Position numbers and translations under genes: made by a program. From assembly GCA_963731125.1 (NCBI GenBank), contig CAVSVP010000036.1, forward strand, positions 32,439-96,438: DNA of 64,000 bases, in the 5' to 3' direction. This stretch comes from CAVSVP01 sp963731125. Its GTDB lineage: Bacteria > Pseudomonadota > Gammaproteobacteria > Competibacterales > Competibacteraceae. This document shows positions 1 through 8,407 of this stretch, piece by piece. Each line of letters starts with the position of its first letter. Positions within the stretch are counted from its first letter, which is position 1. The notes beneath the pieces are model-generated. The model was not told the origin of the DNA. It ran no database searches and saw only the letters and a list, made by a program, of their open reading frames with translations.

Positions 1-1088
1 ATGCTGAGTGCGACTATTGTTTTGAAAATAAAACGAGTGATTCTCTTTCTTTGGAAGAGCTTACGATTGTGATCCATAAGGTGTTGGGTCACATGGAGCA
101 AAACGCTATCCAGTCCCTGACGATTCATTGGCAGGGAGGGGAGGTGATGACCCTTCCGCCCCAGTGGTTTGAACGCGCCCATGAACTGATACAAAAGGCT
201 GCGCAAGCGCGGGGCAAAACCATTCACAACTGCATTCAATCTAATCTGATCGGGTACAGTCGCAAATGGAACCAGGTACTGAGGGAAATGTTTGGCAACA
301 GCGTGGGCTCTTCCCTGGATTTCCCCAACTTGCACCGAAAAATCCGTGGCTGTAATGCGCCGGACTATAACACATTATGGGCACGGAAAGTGCAAGAGGC
401 CCGTGAAGCCGGTATCGAGGTGCAAGTCATCTCGATTCCTAACAGCAAAACACTGGAGATCGGGGCAGAGCGTTTTTACGAGTATTTTGTTGAGGAACTG
501 CAGGTTACGGACTTTCAAATTAACACCCCTTTTCCGGGTGGAACACCTAACGAGACTAAGAACGCGCTATCTCTGGAAACAGAGCGATTGAGTCAATTTT
601 TTATCGAGCTTGCTGATGTCTGGGTAAGTCGCGGTTATTCCGATGGGGTAAGGATCGGTCCCTTTGATGTTCTCCTCGATTATTTTAGCAATGGTACGGC
701 CTGTCTTCCCTGCATTTGGCAAAAAAACTGTGCGACAGAATTCGTGTGTATTGACGCCCGCGGCAATGTTTCGCAATGCGATTGCTGGGTGACCAGTTAT
801 CCTGAATATTGGTTCGGCAACATTTTTGAGTGTCATAGCTTCTCAGACCTGCTACGCACCAACGCCGCCCGGCGGCGCTTTCAAGCCAGACCCGGAAGGC
901 TGGTTCAGCAAGAAACCTGCATCGACTGTGATTACCTGGCCTTGTGTCATGGCGGTTGTCCGATCAGGGCCTATACGGTGTCCGGCAATCTGATGACAAA
1001 AGACCCTTACTGTCAGCTCTATCAGGCGCTGTTCAGGCATACTGAGGCATTGGCGACACACTTTGCGGGCTTGCGCAGTATTCAATAG
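1..1088 (+). CDS. Radical SAM/SPASM protein, 5' end outside window
   Basis: The frame is open from base 3, so the true start lies upstream of the window. The first residues, AECDYCFEN, supply the last two cysteines of a radical SAM CxxxCxxC cluster, so only the extreme N-terminus is missing. The C-terminal part has a SPASM-type cysteine set: CLPCIWQKNC, then CIDARGNVSQCDCW, then CIDCDYLALCHGGC, the C-x2-C-x5-C-x3-C pattern that binds auxiliary Fe-S clusters. The stretch ending in PEYWFGNI resembles anaerobic sulfatase-maturating enzymes and related peptide-modifying enzymes. The substrate is not visible. A Cys-type sulfatase (CCPTR) lies about 39 kb downstream, but the distance makes a functional link only a guess. 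It ends about 100 bp before a lipoprotein gene on the same strand. Confidence 0.9.
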   Translation, partial: AECDYCFENKTSDSLSLEELTIVIHKVLGHMEQNAIQSLTIHWQGGEVMTLPPQWFERAHELIQKAAQARGKTIHNCIQSNLIGYSRKWNQVLREMFGNSVGSSLDFPNLHRKIRGCNAPDYNTLWARKVQEAREAGIEVQVISIPNSKTLEIGAERFYEYFVEELQVTDFQINTPFPGGTPNETKNALSLETERLSQFFIELADVWVSRGYSDGVRIGPFDVLLDYFSNGTACLPCIWQKNCATEFVCIDARGNVSQCDCWVTSYPEYWFGNIFECHSFSDLLRTNAARRRFQARPGRLVQQETCIDCDYLALCHGGCPIRAYTVSGNLMTKDPYCQLYQALFRHTEALATHFAGLRSIQ

Positions 1089-1190
1089 GCTTCTTGCTTT
1101 CCCTTTTCAGGGGAGAGGGAAGCAATCCTTATAACGTCACACTTTTTACTCCCTCCCCCTTGGTGGGATAGGGATTGGAGTAAGGGGAAA

Positions 1191-1682
1191 ATGGCCAAAG
1201 TCGAGCGGTTGGAGAGTAAGGAGAGTAAATTGAAACTTTGGACTCTGAGACTGCCGGTTGGTTTGCTAAGCGGGATGTTTTTCCTGACAGGCTGTTCGAT
1301 ATCCTACTCGGTTGGGAAATCTTCCGATTCCGTCAAATCGATATCGGATTCGATATCGGATTCGATATCGAATTCATCGGGTTCGTCGGATGAAGACGAT
1401 GAAGACAAAGAGGCGTATCGCAATGATGTCACTCAATTTACTCTGGTCTATGCTGAATCCGCGGGTTCGTCACGCGACTTTATGCGGGAAATCGGCCGTA
1501 TTGCGGAGAGCCATGGAATTACCGATTGGGAGCGGGAGAAGATTACCTTTATCGCCATCGGCGCGGGTCTTAGACAAGCCGGTGTTGAGAATAAGGAGTT
1601 TGCGGAATTGGGTTTCTTGAAAGAGGTGCTTTATCAGGAGCCGGACAGCCTGCGTTACCTCCGCGAAGGGGAACAGTCTTAA
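1191..1682 (+). CDS. Putative lipoprotein with Ser/Asp-rich linker
   Basis: This 163-residue protein starts at an ATG preceded by AAGGGGAAA. A basic N-terminus is followed by a hydrophobic stretch ending in the lipobox FLTGC (Cys about residue 35), so it should be lipidated and anchored in the envelope. Directly after the lipobox comes a linker rich in Ser, Ile and Asp, then an acidic run DEDDEDKE. The linker is encoded by three nearly perfect 12-bp repeats. The remaining ~100 residues are a mixed-charge domain (VTQFTLVYAESAGSS onward) that I cannot assign to a function. The gene ends 7 bp before the next start, so the two are probably translated together. Confidence 0.75.
   Translation: MAKVERLESKESKLKLWTLRLPVGLLSGMFFLTGCSISYSVGKSSDSVKSISDSISDSISNSSGSSDEDDEDKEAYRNDVTQFTLVYAESAGSSRDFMREIGRIAESHGITDWEREKITFIAIGAGLRQAGVENKEFAELGFLKEVLYQEPDSLRYLREGEQS
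1339..1374 (+). repeat. Three tandem 12-bp repeats inside lipoprotein gene
   Basis: CGATATCGGATT occurs twice and CGATATCGAATT once in direct succession. They encode the repeated Ser-Ile-Ser-Asp linker of the lipoprotein. Each unit is a multiple of three bases, so copy-number change would keep the frame. Confidence 0.9.
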
Positions 1683-1689
1683 CAGAGTA

Positions 1690-3624
1690 ATGCGGCTTGC
1701 CAGTCTACTCTGTGTCCACCTGGCTCTGATAGCCGCTGCGGTGGTGCCTGCCGGTGCAGAGGAACGCTCTGCAAACCGGACCATCGAATACCTCTACGTC
1801 GATGCCAACGCCGGCGGGGCAAGCGGTGGGCACAATGCTGTTAAGATGGGCAATACCGTCTATCACTTCCAGCATTTTCCCAACGGTTTATTTCGGCTCG
1901 TCCGGGACGAGTGGCGGCATTTCCGCCATATCTACAATAACCTCGGAAACCGCACCCTGTTTATCACCAGCATCGAGGTTTCAATGGCAGACTACTACCG
2001 GGTCCGGAAGCGCCTAATTCGCCTCTATCTAATCCAGAATAAACATCTGCAGGTTTTTCAGGCGCTGCAGACGGAAAGTCTGCTGCTGGAAGCATTCCTT
2101 AACCCGAGCAAAGTGCTAAGGTTGCGTGGAGCAGGTCTATTTTCGCAAATAGAAACCGGCGACCGCCACGGCAAACACTTGCGTGAGAATATCAGGGAAA
2201 CGTATGGTCCGGATTACTTGCACGGAGCAATGCGTCGTCTTGCTTTAGCCATCGGTTCCACCCCGGTAACGGTGAGAAATCTGACCGATGTGAAACTCTC
2301 CCGGGATAGTTTCCCTGGCGTTGGAAGCCTTTATTCCCAGCGTTATCTCGAACTGCTGTTGAGGCAAGAAGCCTTATCGGTGTTGGCGAACGCCAGATCT
2401 TTGCAGACTAAAGTGTTGCTGGATCCGACCCGGGTTTCGACAAATGACATGGATTATCATTTATCCCGACGCGAACGTCTGCAACTGCAACACTATGCCA
2501 AACAGCTGACAGCATCGGTTCTGCAATTGGTCGATTCGCGACGATCTGATAATGGGTATCCCTTACTGCTGGCAATTGCCCGTTATCAGGCCGTGCAACG
2601 GTCTCTAGAGGCAAACCGGCTGTTTCTTCTTGATGCGTTTTCCGACGCAGCGCTAATGGTAAACCGGCAGACGCTAGCCCAACAAAGGACGCTGACACCG
2701 AAACTGGCCAATCGCGCCCGACAAGTCTATGAAAAAAATCGTAAAGCAGTTTTTGCGATGGAGCAACTCGACGAGTCTGCCTACAATCGTTTGGAAAGCG
2801 CGGGGAGCCGTTACTATGAAGTGCAACGCGGATTGCTGGGAAACAGTTCCGTTCGTGTCGAAAGGGGGCGTTTGCTTCCTTCCCGCTCCAGGCCCCTACG
2901 CTTCGATTCTTCCCATGCAAAACGCGCTAAGTTATTCGGTTACCTCGAGGTCGCGAAGACAAATCAACTGGCTTATTGGAATCAGCTGCGGAAGATCTAT
3001 GCCTATCGACTTATCCGCAGGAATTGTGCGACCGAGCTGTCGCGCGGCATTAACTCGGCATTTTCGCGGCCAGAGGAGGTGCGTAAAGCGCTGGGTGATT
3101 TTCTCGCTCCCGGTGAGGAGTTTACCTTTATCCCATTCAGGCTTTTTCACGAGGTGCAGCGGCGGTTTCGAGTAAGCGCTATCAAAATATTGCCCTCCTA
3201 TCGTAAGCGCAGGTTAGCGCAAATGTACGATCAGGAAAATCCTGCGAAAGTCTACTGGCGGGAAACCAATGTCTTGACTTCTACCATTTATGACGGAATC
3301 GCTAAGGACAGTACCTTTCTGTTGTTTACCGATGATGTGGTATGGCCGAGGCCATTTTATGGAATGTTGAATTTGTTCTATGGATTGGTCCATGCGGGTG
3401 CGGGGCTGTTCACTCTACCGGTGGATAAGGGCAAACGGATGGTTGAAGGCTTGCGTGGCGTCTTTTTCAGCCTGCCGGAGTTGTTCTTCTTCAATATCCG
3501 CAAAGGCAGTTTTGAGTTTGTAGAAGACGATGCCCTCGACGGTGAGTCCCACGTTCTTCAGCTGTCCACCACTTCTCACCGCAATGCCGATCTCTTATTT
3601 TTTCACGCTAATCAAGTCCGTTAA
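1690..3624 (+). CDS. Large exported protein, possible permuted NlpC/P60-like (DUF4105-like) fold
   Basis: This 644-residue protein has a clear signal peptide (MRLASLLCVHLALIAAAVVP followed by AGAEE). Near the N-terminus it has GHNAVKMGNTVYHFQ, with a His in the context seen in permuted papain-like (LRAT/YiiX/DUF4105) proteins. Around residues 430-450 it has RLIRRNCATELSRG, a Cys in the position expected for the nucleophile of a circularly permuted NlpC/P60-like domain. The C-terminal part has hydrophobic stretches (PFYGMLNLFYGLVHAGAGLF) that could contact the membrane. I infer an envelope amidase or peptidase-like hydrolase; the function is unproven. It is probably co-transcribed with the lipoprotein 7 bp upstream. 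Confidence 0.7.
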   Translation: MRLASLLCVHLALIAAAVVPAGAEERSANRTIEYLYVDANAGGASGGHNAVKMGNTVYHFQHFPNGLFRLVRDEWRHFRHIYNNLGNRTLFITSIEVSMADYYRVRKRLIRLYLIQNKHLQVFQALQTESLLLEAFLNPSKVLRLRGAGLFSQIETGDRHGKHLRENIRETYGPDYLHGAMRRLALAIGSTPVTVRNLTDVKLSRDSFPGVGSLYSQRYLELLLRQEALSVLANARSLQTKVLLDPTRVSTNDMDYHLSRRERLQLQHYAKQLTASVLQLVDSRRSDNGYPLLLAIARYQAVQRSLEANRLFLLDAFSDAALMVNRQTLAQQRTLTPKLANRARQVYEKNRKAVFAMEQLDESAYNRLESAGSRYYEVQRGLLGNSSVRVERGRLLPSRSRPLRFDSSHAKRAKLFGYLEVAKTNQLAYWNQLRKIYAYRLIRRNCATELSRGINSAFSRPEEVRKALGDFLAPGEEFTFIPFRLFHEVQRRFRVSAIKILPSYRKRRLAQMYDQENPAKVYWRETNVLTSTIYDGIAKDSTFLLFTDDVVWPRPFYGMLNLFYGLVHAGAGLFTLPVDKGKRMVEGLRGVFFSLPELFFFNIRKGSFEFVEDDALDGESHVLQLSTTSHRNADLLFFHANQVR

Positions 3625-3749
3625 TCATACCTAGCGAAGCCGAGATTGTGAGGGCAATCAGCCTATGATGACATACGCTGGCCTGGCTAAGACCGCGTGG
3701 CCGTATGGCGCCTTATCCCAGTGCTTTCATTACGGTTCAGTCCGTGGCT

Positions 3750-4868
3750 CTATTTCGCCAGAAACCGGTGTGCCGGGCCGGTATAGGCGCCGATAGGCCG
3801 AATCAGCTTATTGGCGGCGAGTTGTTCAATGATATGGGCCGTCCAGCCTGTAACGCGGCTCATGGCGAAAATCGGAGTAGCCAGCTCAGTATTGAAACCC
3901 ATCAGGTAATAAGCCAAACCGGCAACTGAATCAAGATTGGAGCAGAGGCGTTTCCGCTTATGCAGTATCTTGGCAAGGCTACTCTGCATATCCAGCCATT
4001 TCTGGGCATTCTTATGTTGGGCAATATATTGCAGTTCGTTATGTAAGATGGGTACGCGCGGATCACCGCGTTTGAAAATTCGGTGACCAAATCCAATGAT
4101 CGTTCGTCTATGGGTCAACGCATTATCCACCCAGGCCTGAACGTTTTCCGGCTCACCGATCTCCTGGAGGGTATGCATAGTACCGGCATTGGCACCGCCG
4201 TGCAGGGGTCCCTTCAGAGAACCGATGGCCGCCGTTACTGCGCTGTACATATCGGATAGGCTCGACGCCACCACCCGGGCGGTAAAAGTGGAAGGACCGA
4301 AGCCAAGCTCAGCGTAAAGAATCAGGGAAACGTCAAAGCAGCGTAATACAGACTGTTCCGGCGCCTGTCCAAAGCACATGTGAAAAAAATTTTCCGCAAA
4401 GCTTAGATCCTGCCGTGGTGGAATACGTTCCTGATTTGTGCGGAAGCGGTAATCCGTGGCGATAATAGTGGGTATGCGAGCCAACAACTTAATGGCTTTT
4501 TCCAGATTTGCCTCCGGACTATTATCCTCCGCCTGGGGATCTTGCATGCCCAGATAGCTTACGGCAGTTCGCAGTCTAGCCATAGGATCGGCAGTGGCAG
4601 GAAATTGCCGCATGACAGCCATTAAGTCGTGATCAATTTCTCGGTAGCTTCGTTCCTTGTGCTGGAAACGTCTTAATTGTGCCGGAGTGGGAAGATCTCC
4701 GCACAGGATCAAGTAGGCTACTTCCTTAAAGCTGCAGTGCGCCACCAAATCCTGTATGGCATAGCCGCGATAAAGCAGAGTGCCGGTTTCGGTTGCTTTG
4801 GAAATGGCAGTTTCATCTACTACCACTCCCACTAAACCTTTGCGTGTATCGCTACTGATTGTCAACAT
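3750..4868 (-). CDS. Citrate synthase family protein (citrate or 2-methylcitrate synthase)
   Basis: This 372-residue protein has the length of the short (Bacillus/archaeal/PrpC-like) citrate synthases. The three catalytic residues of the family are visible: His in KGPLHGGANAG, His in IIGFGHRIFKRGDP and Asp in NLDSVAGLAYYLMG. The stretch STFTARVVASSLSDMYSAVT is typical of the family. It condenses acetyl-CoA or propionyl-CoA with oxaloacetate; sequence alone does not separate the two activities. No prpB, prpD or acn gene is next to it, so a methylcitrate-cycle role is not supported by context. It is convergent with the exported-protein gene, about 125 bp away. Confidence 0.9.
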   Translation of the reverse strand: MLTISSDTRKGLVGVVVDETAISKATETGTLLYRGYAIQDLVAHCSFKEVAYLILCGDLPTPAQLRRFQHKERSYREIDHDLMAVMRQFPATADPMARLRTAVSYLGMQDPQAEDNSPEANLEKAIKLLARIPTIIATDYRFRTNQERIPPRQDLSFAENFFHMCFGQAPEQSVLRCFDVSLILYAELGFGPSTFTARVVASSLSDMYSAVTAAIGSLKGPLHGGANAGTMHTLQEIGEPENVQAWVDNALTHRRTIIGFGHRIFKRGDPRVPILHNELQYIAQHKNAQKWLDMQSSLAKILHKRKRLCSNLDSVAGLAYYLMGFNTELATPIFAMSRVTGWTAHIIEQLAANKLIRPIGAYTGPAHRFLAK

Positions 4869-5285
4869 GACAGTTCTCCGCCATAAATAATTTCTGAAAA
4901 AGAAGGCATATTTCTATTTGTTCTTAACATAGACTGTAGTGCTTTGCTACTGCAGCGCAGGCTGGTAAGGGCGTTTAGCGCTTTAGGGAGGATAGGGAGG
5001 ATAGGGAAGATAGGGAAGATAGGGACTTTTTACATGGGGCTTTGAACGCAAGAATTATGAAATGTACGGGTTAGCAGCGACGATGAAAGTATTTCTTTGC
5101 CTACGCAGCGGCATTCCGATTATGGTCTTTTGCTATCCCGAATATGTCAGGACACCAGCACTGTGCTGAAGGCTGTTGGCCGGCGCAGATTCAAACACAA
5201 GGCGGAGAGCATCTGCGCCGTTGCCGATTAGCGAGGGTATTTCTTTTGGGTATTGTGGCATGTAATGCCGTCGTTAGCGATGCAT
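4869..5285. other. Intergenic region upstream of citrate synthase
   Basis: This 417-bp stretch should carry the promoter of the minus-strand citrate synthase. It contains a 40-bp tandem array of a 9-bp purine-rich unit (4986-5025). I see no convincing coding frame or RNA gene in it. Confidence 0.5.
4986..5025 (+). repeat. 9-bp minisatellite (GGGARGATA)
   Basis: The units are GGGAGGATA twice, GGGAAGATA twice, then a partial GGGA, head to tail. It lies about 120 bp upstream of the citrate synthase start, where a change in copy number could alter promoter spacing. Confidence 0.9.
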
Positions 5286-5447
5286 CTAAAAAATAATGAA
5301 AGCTCTGGGGTTCCTTGTCATCTCTTTTTCCATGTCGCGAAGGATGTCCTCCAGGGACTCGGTCTGTGTTTTTGGCTTTATTTTATCTGTCGATGGCTCG
5401 GCAGCAGGCGTTTTGGCGTGTATTTTTACATTAACATCTTGTTTCAT
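5286..5447 (-). CDS. Small charged protein, 53 residues
   Basis: An ATG at 5447 is preceded by a good ribosome-binding site (AAGGGATTAAAG before ATG). The product (MKQDVNVKIHAKTPAAEPST and on to a C-terminus RNPRAFIIF) is highly charged, with a likely helix SLEDILRDMEKEM. It has no signal peptide, membrane segment or cysteine. I do not recognise the family. The Shine-Dalgarno and protein-like composition argue for a real gene; its small size leaves doubt. Confidence 0.5.
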   Translation of the reverse strand: MKQDVNVKIHAKTPAAEPSTDKIKPKTQTESLEDILRDMEKEMTRNPRAFIIF

Positions 5448-5730
5448 CTTTAATCCCTTCCCTAGTGAATGCTTTTTCAATTTCCTGGTATGGGCAAATC
5501 AGTCTTTGCCCTCGGGCAACATTTAAGTGAAAATCTAGCAATTTTTGTACCGCTATGACCGTGCAGTCATAGCTGCGGGTTATTCATCAATTTGTACAAC
5601 TGAATTTTCCGTTAACTGTCAAAAGGCTATCACACTGTACCGGGTATCAAAAATTAGCGTTTATAAATTTAGGATCTTTGTAGTCCAGTATAACCAAAGC
5701 ACTAGCACGGCTGTTTGTACAAACCCAGCG

Positions 5731-7671
5731 TCACTGGCTTACCGTGATTGTGTTGTCGGGACAACCCACGCCGGTCGCGCAGGCTGCCGCGGCGTGCAGC
5801 AGCAGAATACGGTGCACCTCCTGAATGGTATGGGGATTTGCCTGGGTACTATGGCCGGAACGCACCACCAGCTCGGATTCAGCCTCCTTCAGATGGGCGC
5901 TGACATACTCGACAACGCCGTCGTTACCCTCTGCAATCGGCCCATCGCCTTTCACGGCGACGATAGAATTAACGGCGATTTGCGGCGCCACCGGAATCGC
6001 TGCCAGCGCTTTTATGAGCGGACTGCCTGGTGTCATCGCGTACACGCTGCCGATTCGGCCGCTCGGAACAGTGGGAAAAGCATTGGGGTTTTGCGTAATG
6101 ATATCGGTGGCCGTATCTAGGATCTTGATGGGTAGGCTGATCAGCCCCGCCAGCCAATGGCTAATCCGGTTTCCGGCTATGTAGCTGCCGCGGTGCGGGG
6201 TGGCGATAAAGACCACCCGGCGTACAAAGGGAAGCGGTTCCAGGAAAAAAGCCCGGCGCAGCAAGTCGCGGCTCTGTTCCTGTAGCTTGAGTTCGTCCAG
6301 GGGCTTTGTACTGAGCGCGTTCCAGAGTTGTGTGCCGGTGTCGATGGCGATCATCTTGGTGAGCAAGCCCCCTTGGCTATGACCGATAACGACCATTTGC
6401 TGCAGGGCCGGGTCCTTGCCCTCGGGGTCCAGGCGCTGCACCGTTTCCCGGAGCGCGTCGCGCAACTGCAACGCTGAATAAGGGATCGGATTGCCGGTGC
6501 TATAGGCAAAAAACCAGAACTGGAAACGTTCGCGGATCCGGGGGTCGTTATCAAGCTCGTTAAACATATCGGCCCACCGTGCCGGGCTGGATGCCGTTCC
6601 ATGGACGAAAACCACAGGAATACGGCCGGGGCGGAAGGGTTCTAAGGCAACCAATTGGGAGGGAACTTCTTGGCTCAGCAGGTCGCCCTTGAGAAACCCT
6701 AGAAACTCCCATTCCCATACCTTTGAACTACTCAACTGAGTGGCCAGCACGGCGGTGGGCTCTGACTCTAAGGGGACGGATTGTGAGTCAATGGCAACCC
6801 GATCCGTGGCGGTGTCAGAATAGATTTCCAAGACGGCGCGTAAGCGTTTCGAGACCAGCTGACGGCGGGGATCATCCAGACGCAACAGTGCTGTTACCGG
6901 CACCCGAATGTTGGATGCGACAAATAGCGTAATCTCTTGTTCCGCGTGTAGCGGCAGCGTTGCGGCAGCCAAAGGGATCCCAATGCCGGGCTGGCGGTAG
7001 CGGTTGCGCAGGCCGCGAACCTCCAATTCGGCCACCGGCACGAAGTGCGCCAGCTTACGATCCGCCCAGCGCAGGTCTTCAGGATCAAAGGTCACGTCGA
7101 GTCGGCCGAAGGGTAGGCGGTAGACCCCGCCACGAAGCAAGACTTCGGAGCCGTCCGGCGAGGCAAAGCCTGCGGTGATGCCGCGGTTATAGAAATCGGC
7201 AGCATTACGTAACCGGGGATCGAAGGGGTTTGGCGGTGTTTCAGTGTCACGGGGAAATAAAAAAGCGTAGGCATAGACCGCAGCAGCCAAGTAATAGGCG
7301 CGATTCTTACTGTTTTCAGCATGCTGAAAGGATAACTCGGCGAGAGCAAAAATTTCATCCGATCCGCCATCACCGTCAACCACGACTTGATGTAACTCCG
7401 CCAGCGCCTCTGCAGGCGCTTCCTGGAAACGTTCCGCCAGATCCCAGCGGTTTAGTACAATCTTAGTAAAGCCGCTTAACTCGCCGGTGGAGAGCACATT
7501 GCCGGTGAGTTCGCGGTGTACGGCGCGGGGATCCGCCCGCTCGACCTGTACCGGGATGGTGGCGCAGCCGCCCGCAAGCAGCGTAAGGCAAGTAAGCCAG
7601 AGTAGAAGTGTCCCCGGGCGATGCCCGAATCGCGGCGATGCCCGATGCCCCGTTTTTTCAAATAAATTCAT
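5731..7671 (-). CDS. Lipoprotein alpha/beta hydrolase (esterase/lipase-like)
   Basis: Taking the ATG at 7671 gives about 646 residues starting MNLFEKTGHR, with a hydrophobic segment ending in lipobox LLAGGC, so an envelope lipoprotein. An upstream ATG at 7701 is also possible. The second half is an alpha/beta hydrolase: an oxyanion-hole region VVFVHGTASSPARW, the nucleophile elbow VVIGHSQGGLL, and late in the sequence Asp (EGNDGVVEY) and His (VVRSGHSTQANPHT) candidates for the triad. The N-terminal ~300 residues look like a separate beta-rich domain with no motif I know. An esterase or lipase at the cell envelope is likely; the substrate is unknown. It is transcribed away from the acyltransferase gene, so the 0.7-kb gap between them holds both promoters. 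Confidence 0.85.
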   Translation of the reverse strand: MNLFEKTGHRASPRFGHRPGTLLLWLTCLTLLAGGCATIPVQVERADPRAVHRELTGNVLSTGELSGFTKIVLNRWDLAERFQEAPAEALAELHQVVVDGDGGSDEIFALAELSFQHAENSKNRAYYLAAAVYAYAFLFPRDTETPPNPFDPRLRNAADFYNRGITAGFASPDGSEVLLRGGVYRLPFGRLDVTFDPEDLRWADRKLAHFVPVAELEVRGLRNRYRQPGIGIPLAAATLPLHAEQEITLFVASNIRVPVTALLRLDDPRRQLVSKRLRAVLEIYSDTATDRVAIDSQSVPLESEPTAVLATQLSSSKVWEWEFLGFLKGDLLSQEVPSQLVALEPFRPGRIPVVFVHGTASSPARWADMFNELDNDPRIRERFQFWFFAYSTGNPIPYSALQLRDALRETVQRLDPEGKDPALQQMVVIGHSQGGLLTKMIAIDTGTQLWNALSTKPLDELKLQEQSRDLLRRAFFLEPLPFVRRVVFIATPHRGSYIAGNRISHWLAGLISLPIKILDTATDIITQNPNAFPTVPSGRIGSVYAMTPGSPLIKALAAIPVAPQIAVNSIVAVKGDGPIAEGNDGVVEYVSAHLKEAESELVVRSGHSTQANPHTIQEVHRILLLHAAAACATGVGCPDNTITVSQ

Positions 7672-7701
7672 GCTGGACTCGATACAAAAAAATAATTCCA
7701 T

Positions 7702-8407
7702 TGTAGCAACTGTGTAAGGCTTACCGATGAGGCTTCAGAGTTAGCGGCTCGGGTGTTGCGCAGAGTGGCGCTTTGCATCCGCCAGTCTTCACCCTGGACC
7801 GCAATTTAAAAGATACCCGGCACGCCGGTATCGCGCTAGCGCATCAGGTGGAGAATAGAGCCTACAGCATTGGGTTCTCCTATGACAGCGCTTCTGTGAG
7901 TATTAAGGACCGTACTATCGACCTCCCGATCGATCAGCAATTTTTTCCAGATCAATATCACTCATGAAGTCAGTAAAAGTACTGATGTACCTTGATAGGA
8001 TATATTCGGAAAATGATGTAAAATCGTCTAACAAAAATCATGAAATTCAAAATTCGGATAACCGCCGAGGAGCGTTATGTATTGTGTTAGGAGATCTACA
8101 TCATCCGTCACGGGTACGGCTGATCAGCGATAATGCCTGACACCGCAGCCATTTGCTCAGTGCGCTCGTCAAACGACCTGACCTCCAGCCCAGCGGCAGA
8201 ATGCTGGGCGCAGTCGTCGATAATTTCCATTGTGCTGTGGAAAATACGAATGCCGAGAATCCGGTTCACTTCCTATACCCACCCATGAATGCAGCCATGT
8301 TACCTTTTCCCCCAAAGCAGTTCGATACTTGGAACGCTACCGCAGTTTCCCAAGGATCTACGTAACCTGAAGCCGTGACTCGAATACTGAGTTCATGGGA
8401 GACAACG
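7702..8407. other. Intergenic region between hydrolase and WS/DGAT genes
   Basis: This ~0.7-kb region lies between divergent genes. The short open frames in it have no ribosome-binding site or protein-like composition that I trust. I see no RNA gene or clear operator. Confidence 0.4.

Noticed and set aside
1089..1190. CCCTTTTCAGGGGAGAGGG-type inverted sequence between the first two genes
   Set aside because: The pairing is imperfect and there is no T tract, so I do not call it a terminator or REP element.
5553..5572. CTATGAC...GTCATAG palindrome as an operator or terminator
   Set aside because: Seven-base arms with no T tract in a useful place and no known regulator; could be chance.
7773..7967. 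Open frame of 64 codons upstream of the hydrolase
   Set aside because: No ribosome-binding site and no protein-like pattern; likely chance.
8153..8365. Open frame of 70 codons in the gap before the WS/DGAT gene
   Set aside because: It has no ribosome-binding site, no recognisable domain and an unselected composition, so I left it as intergenic.
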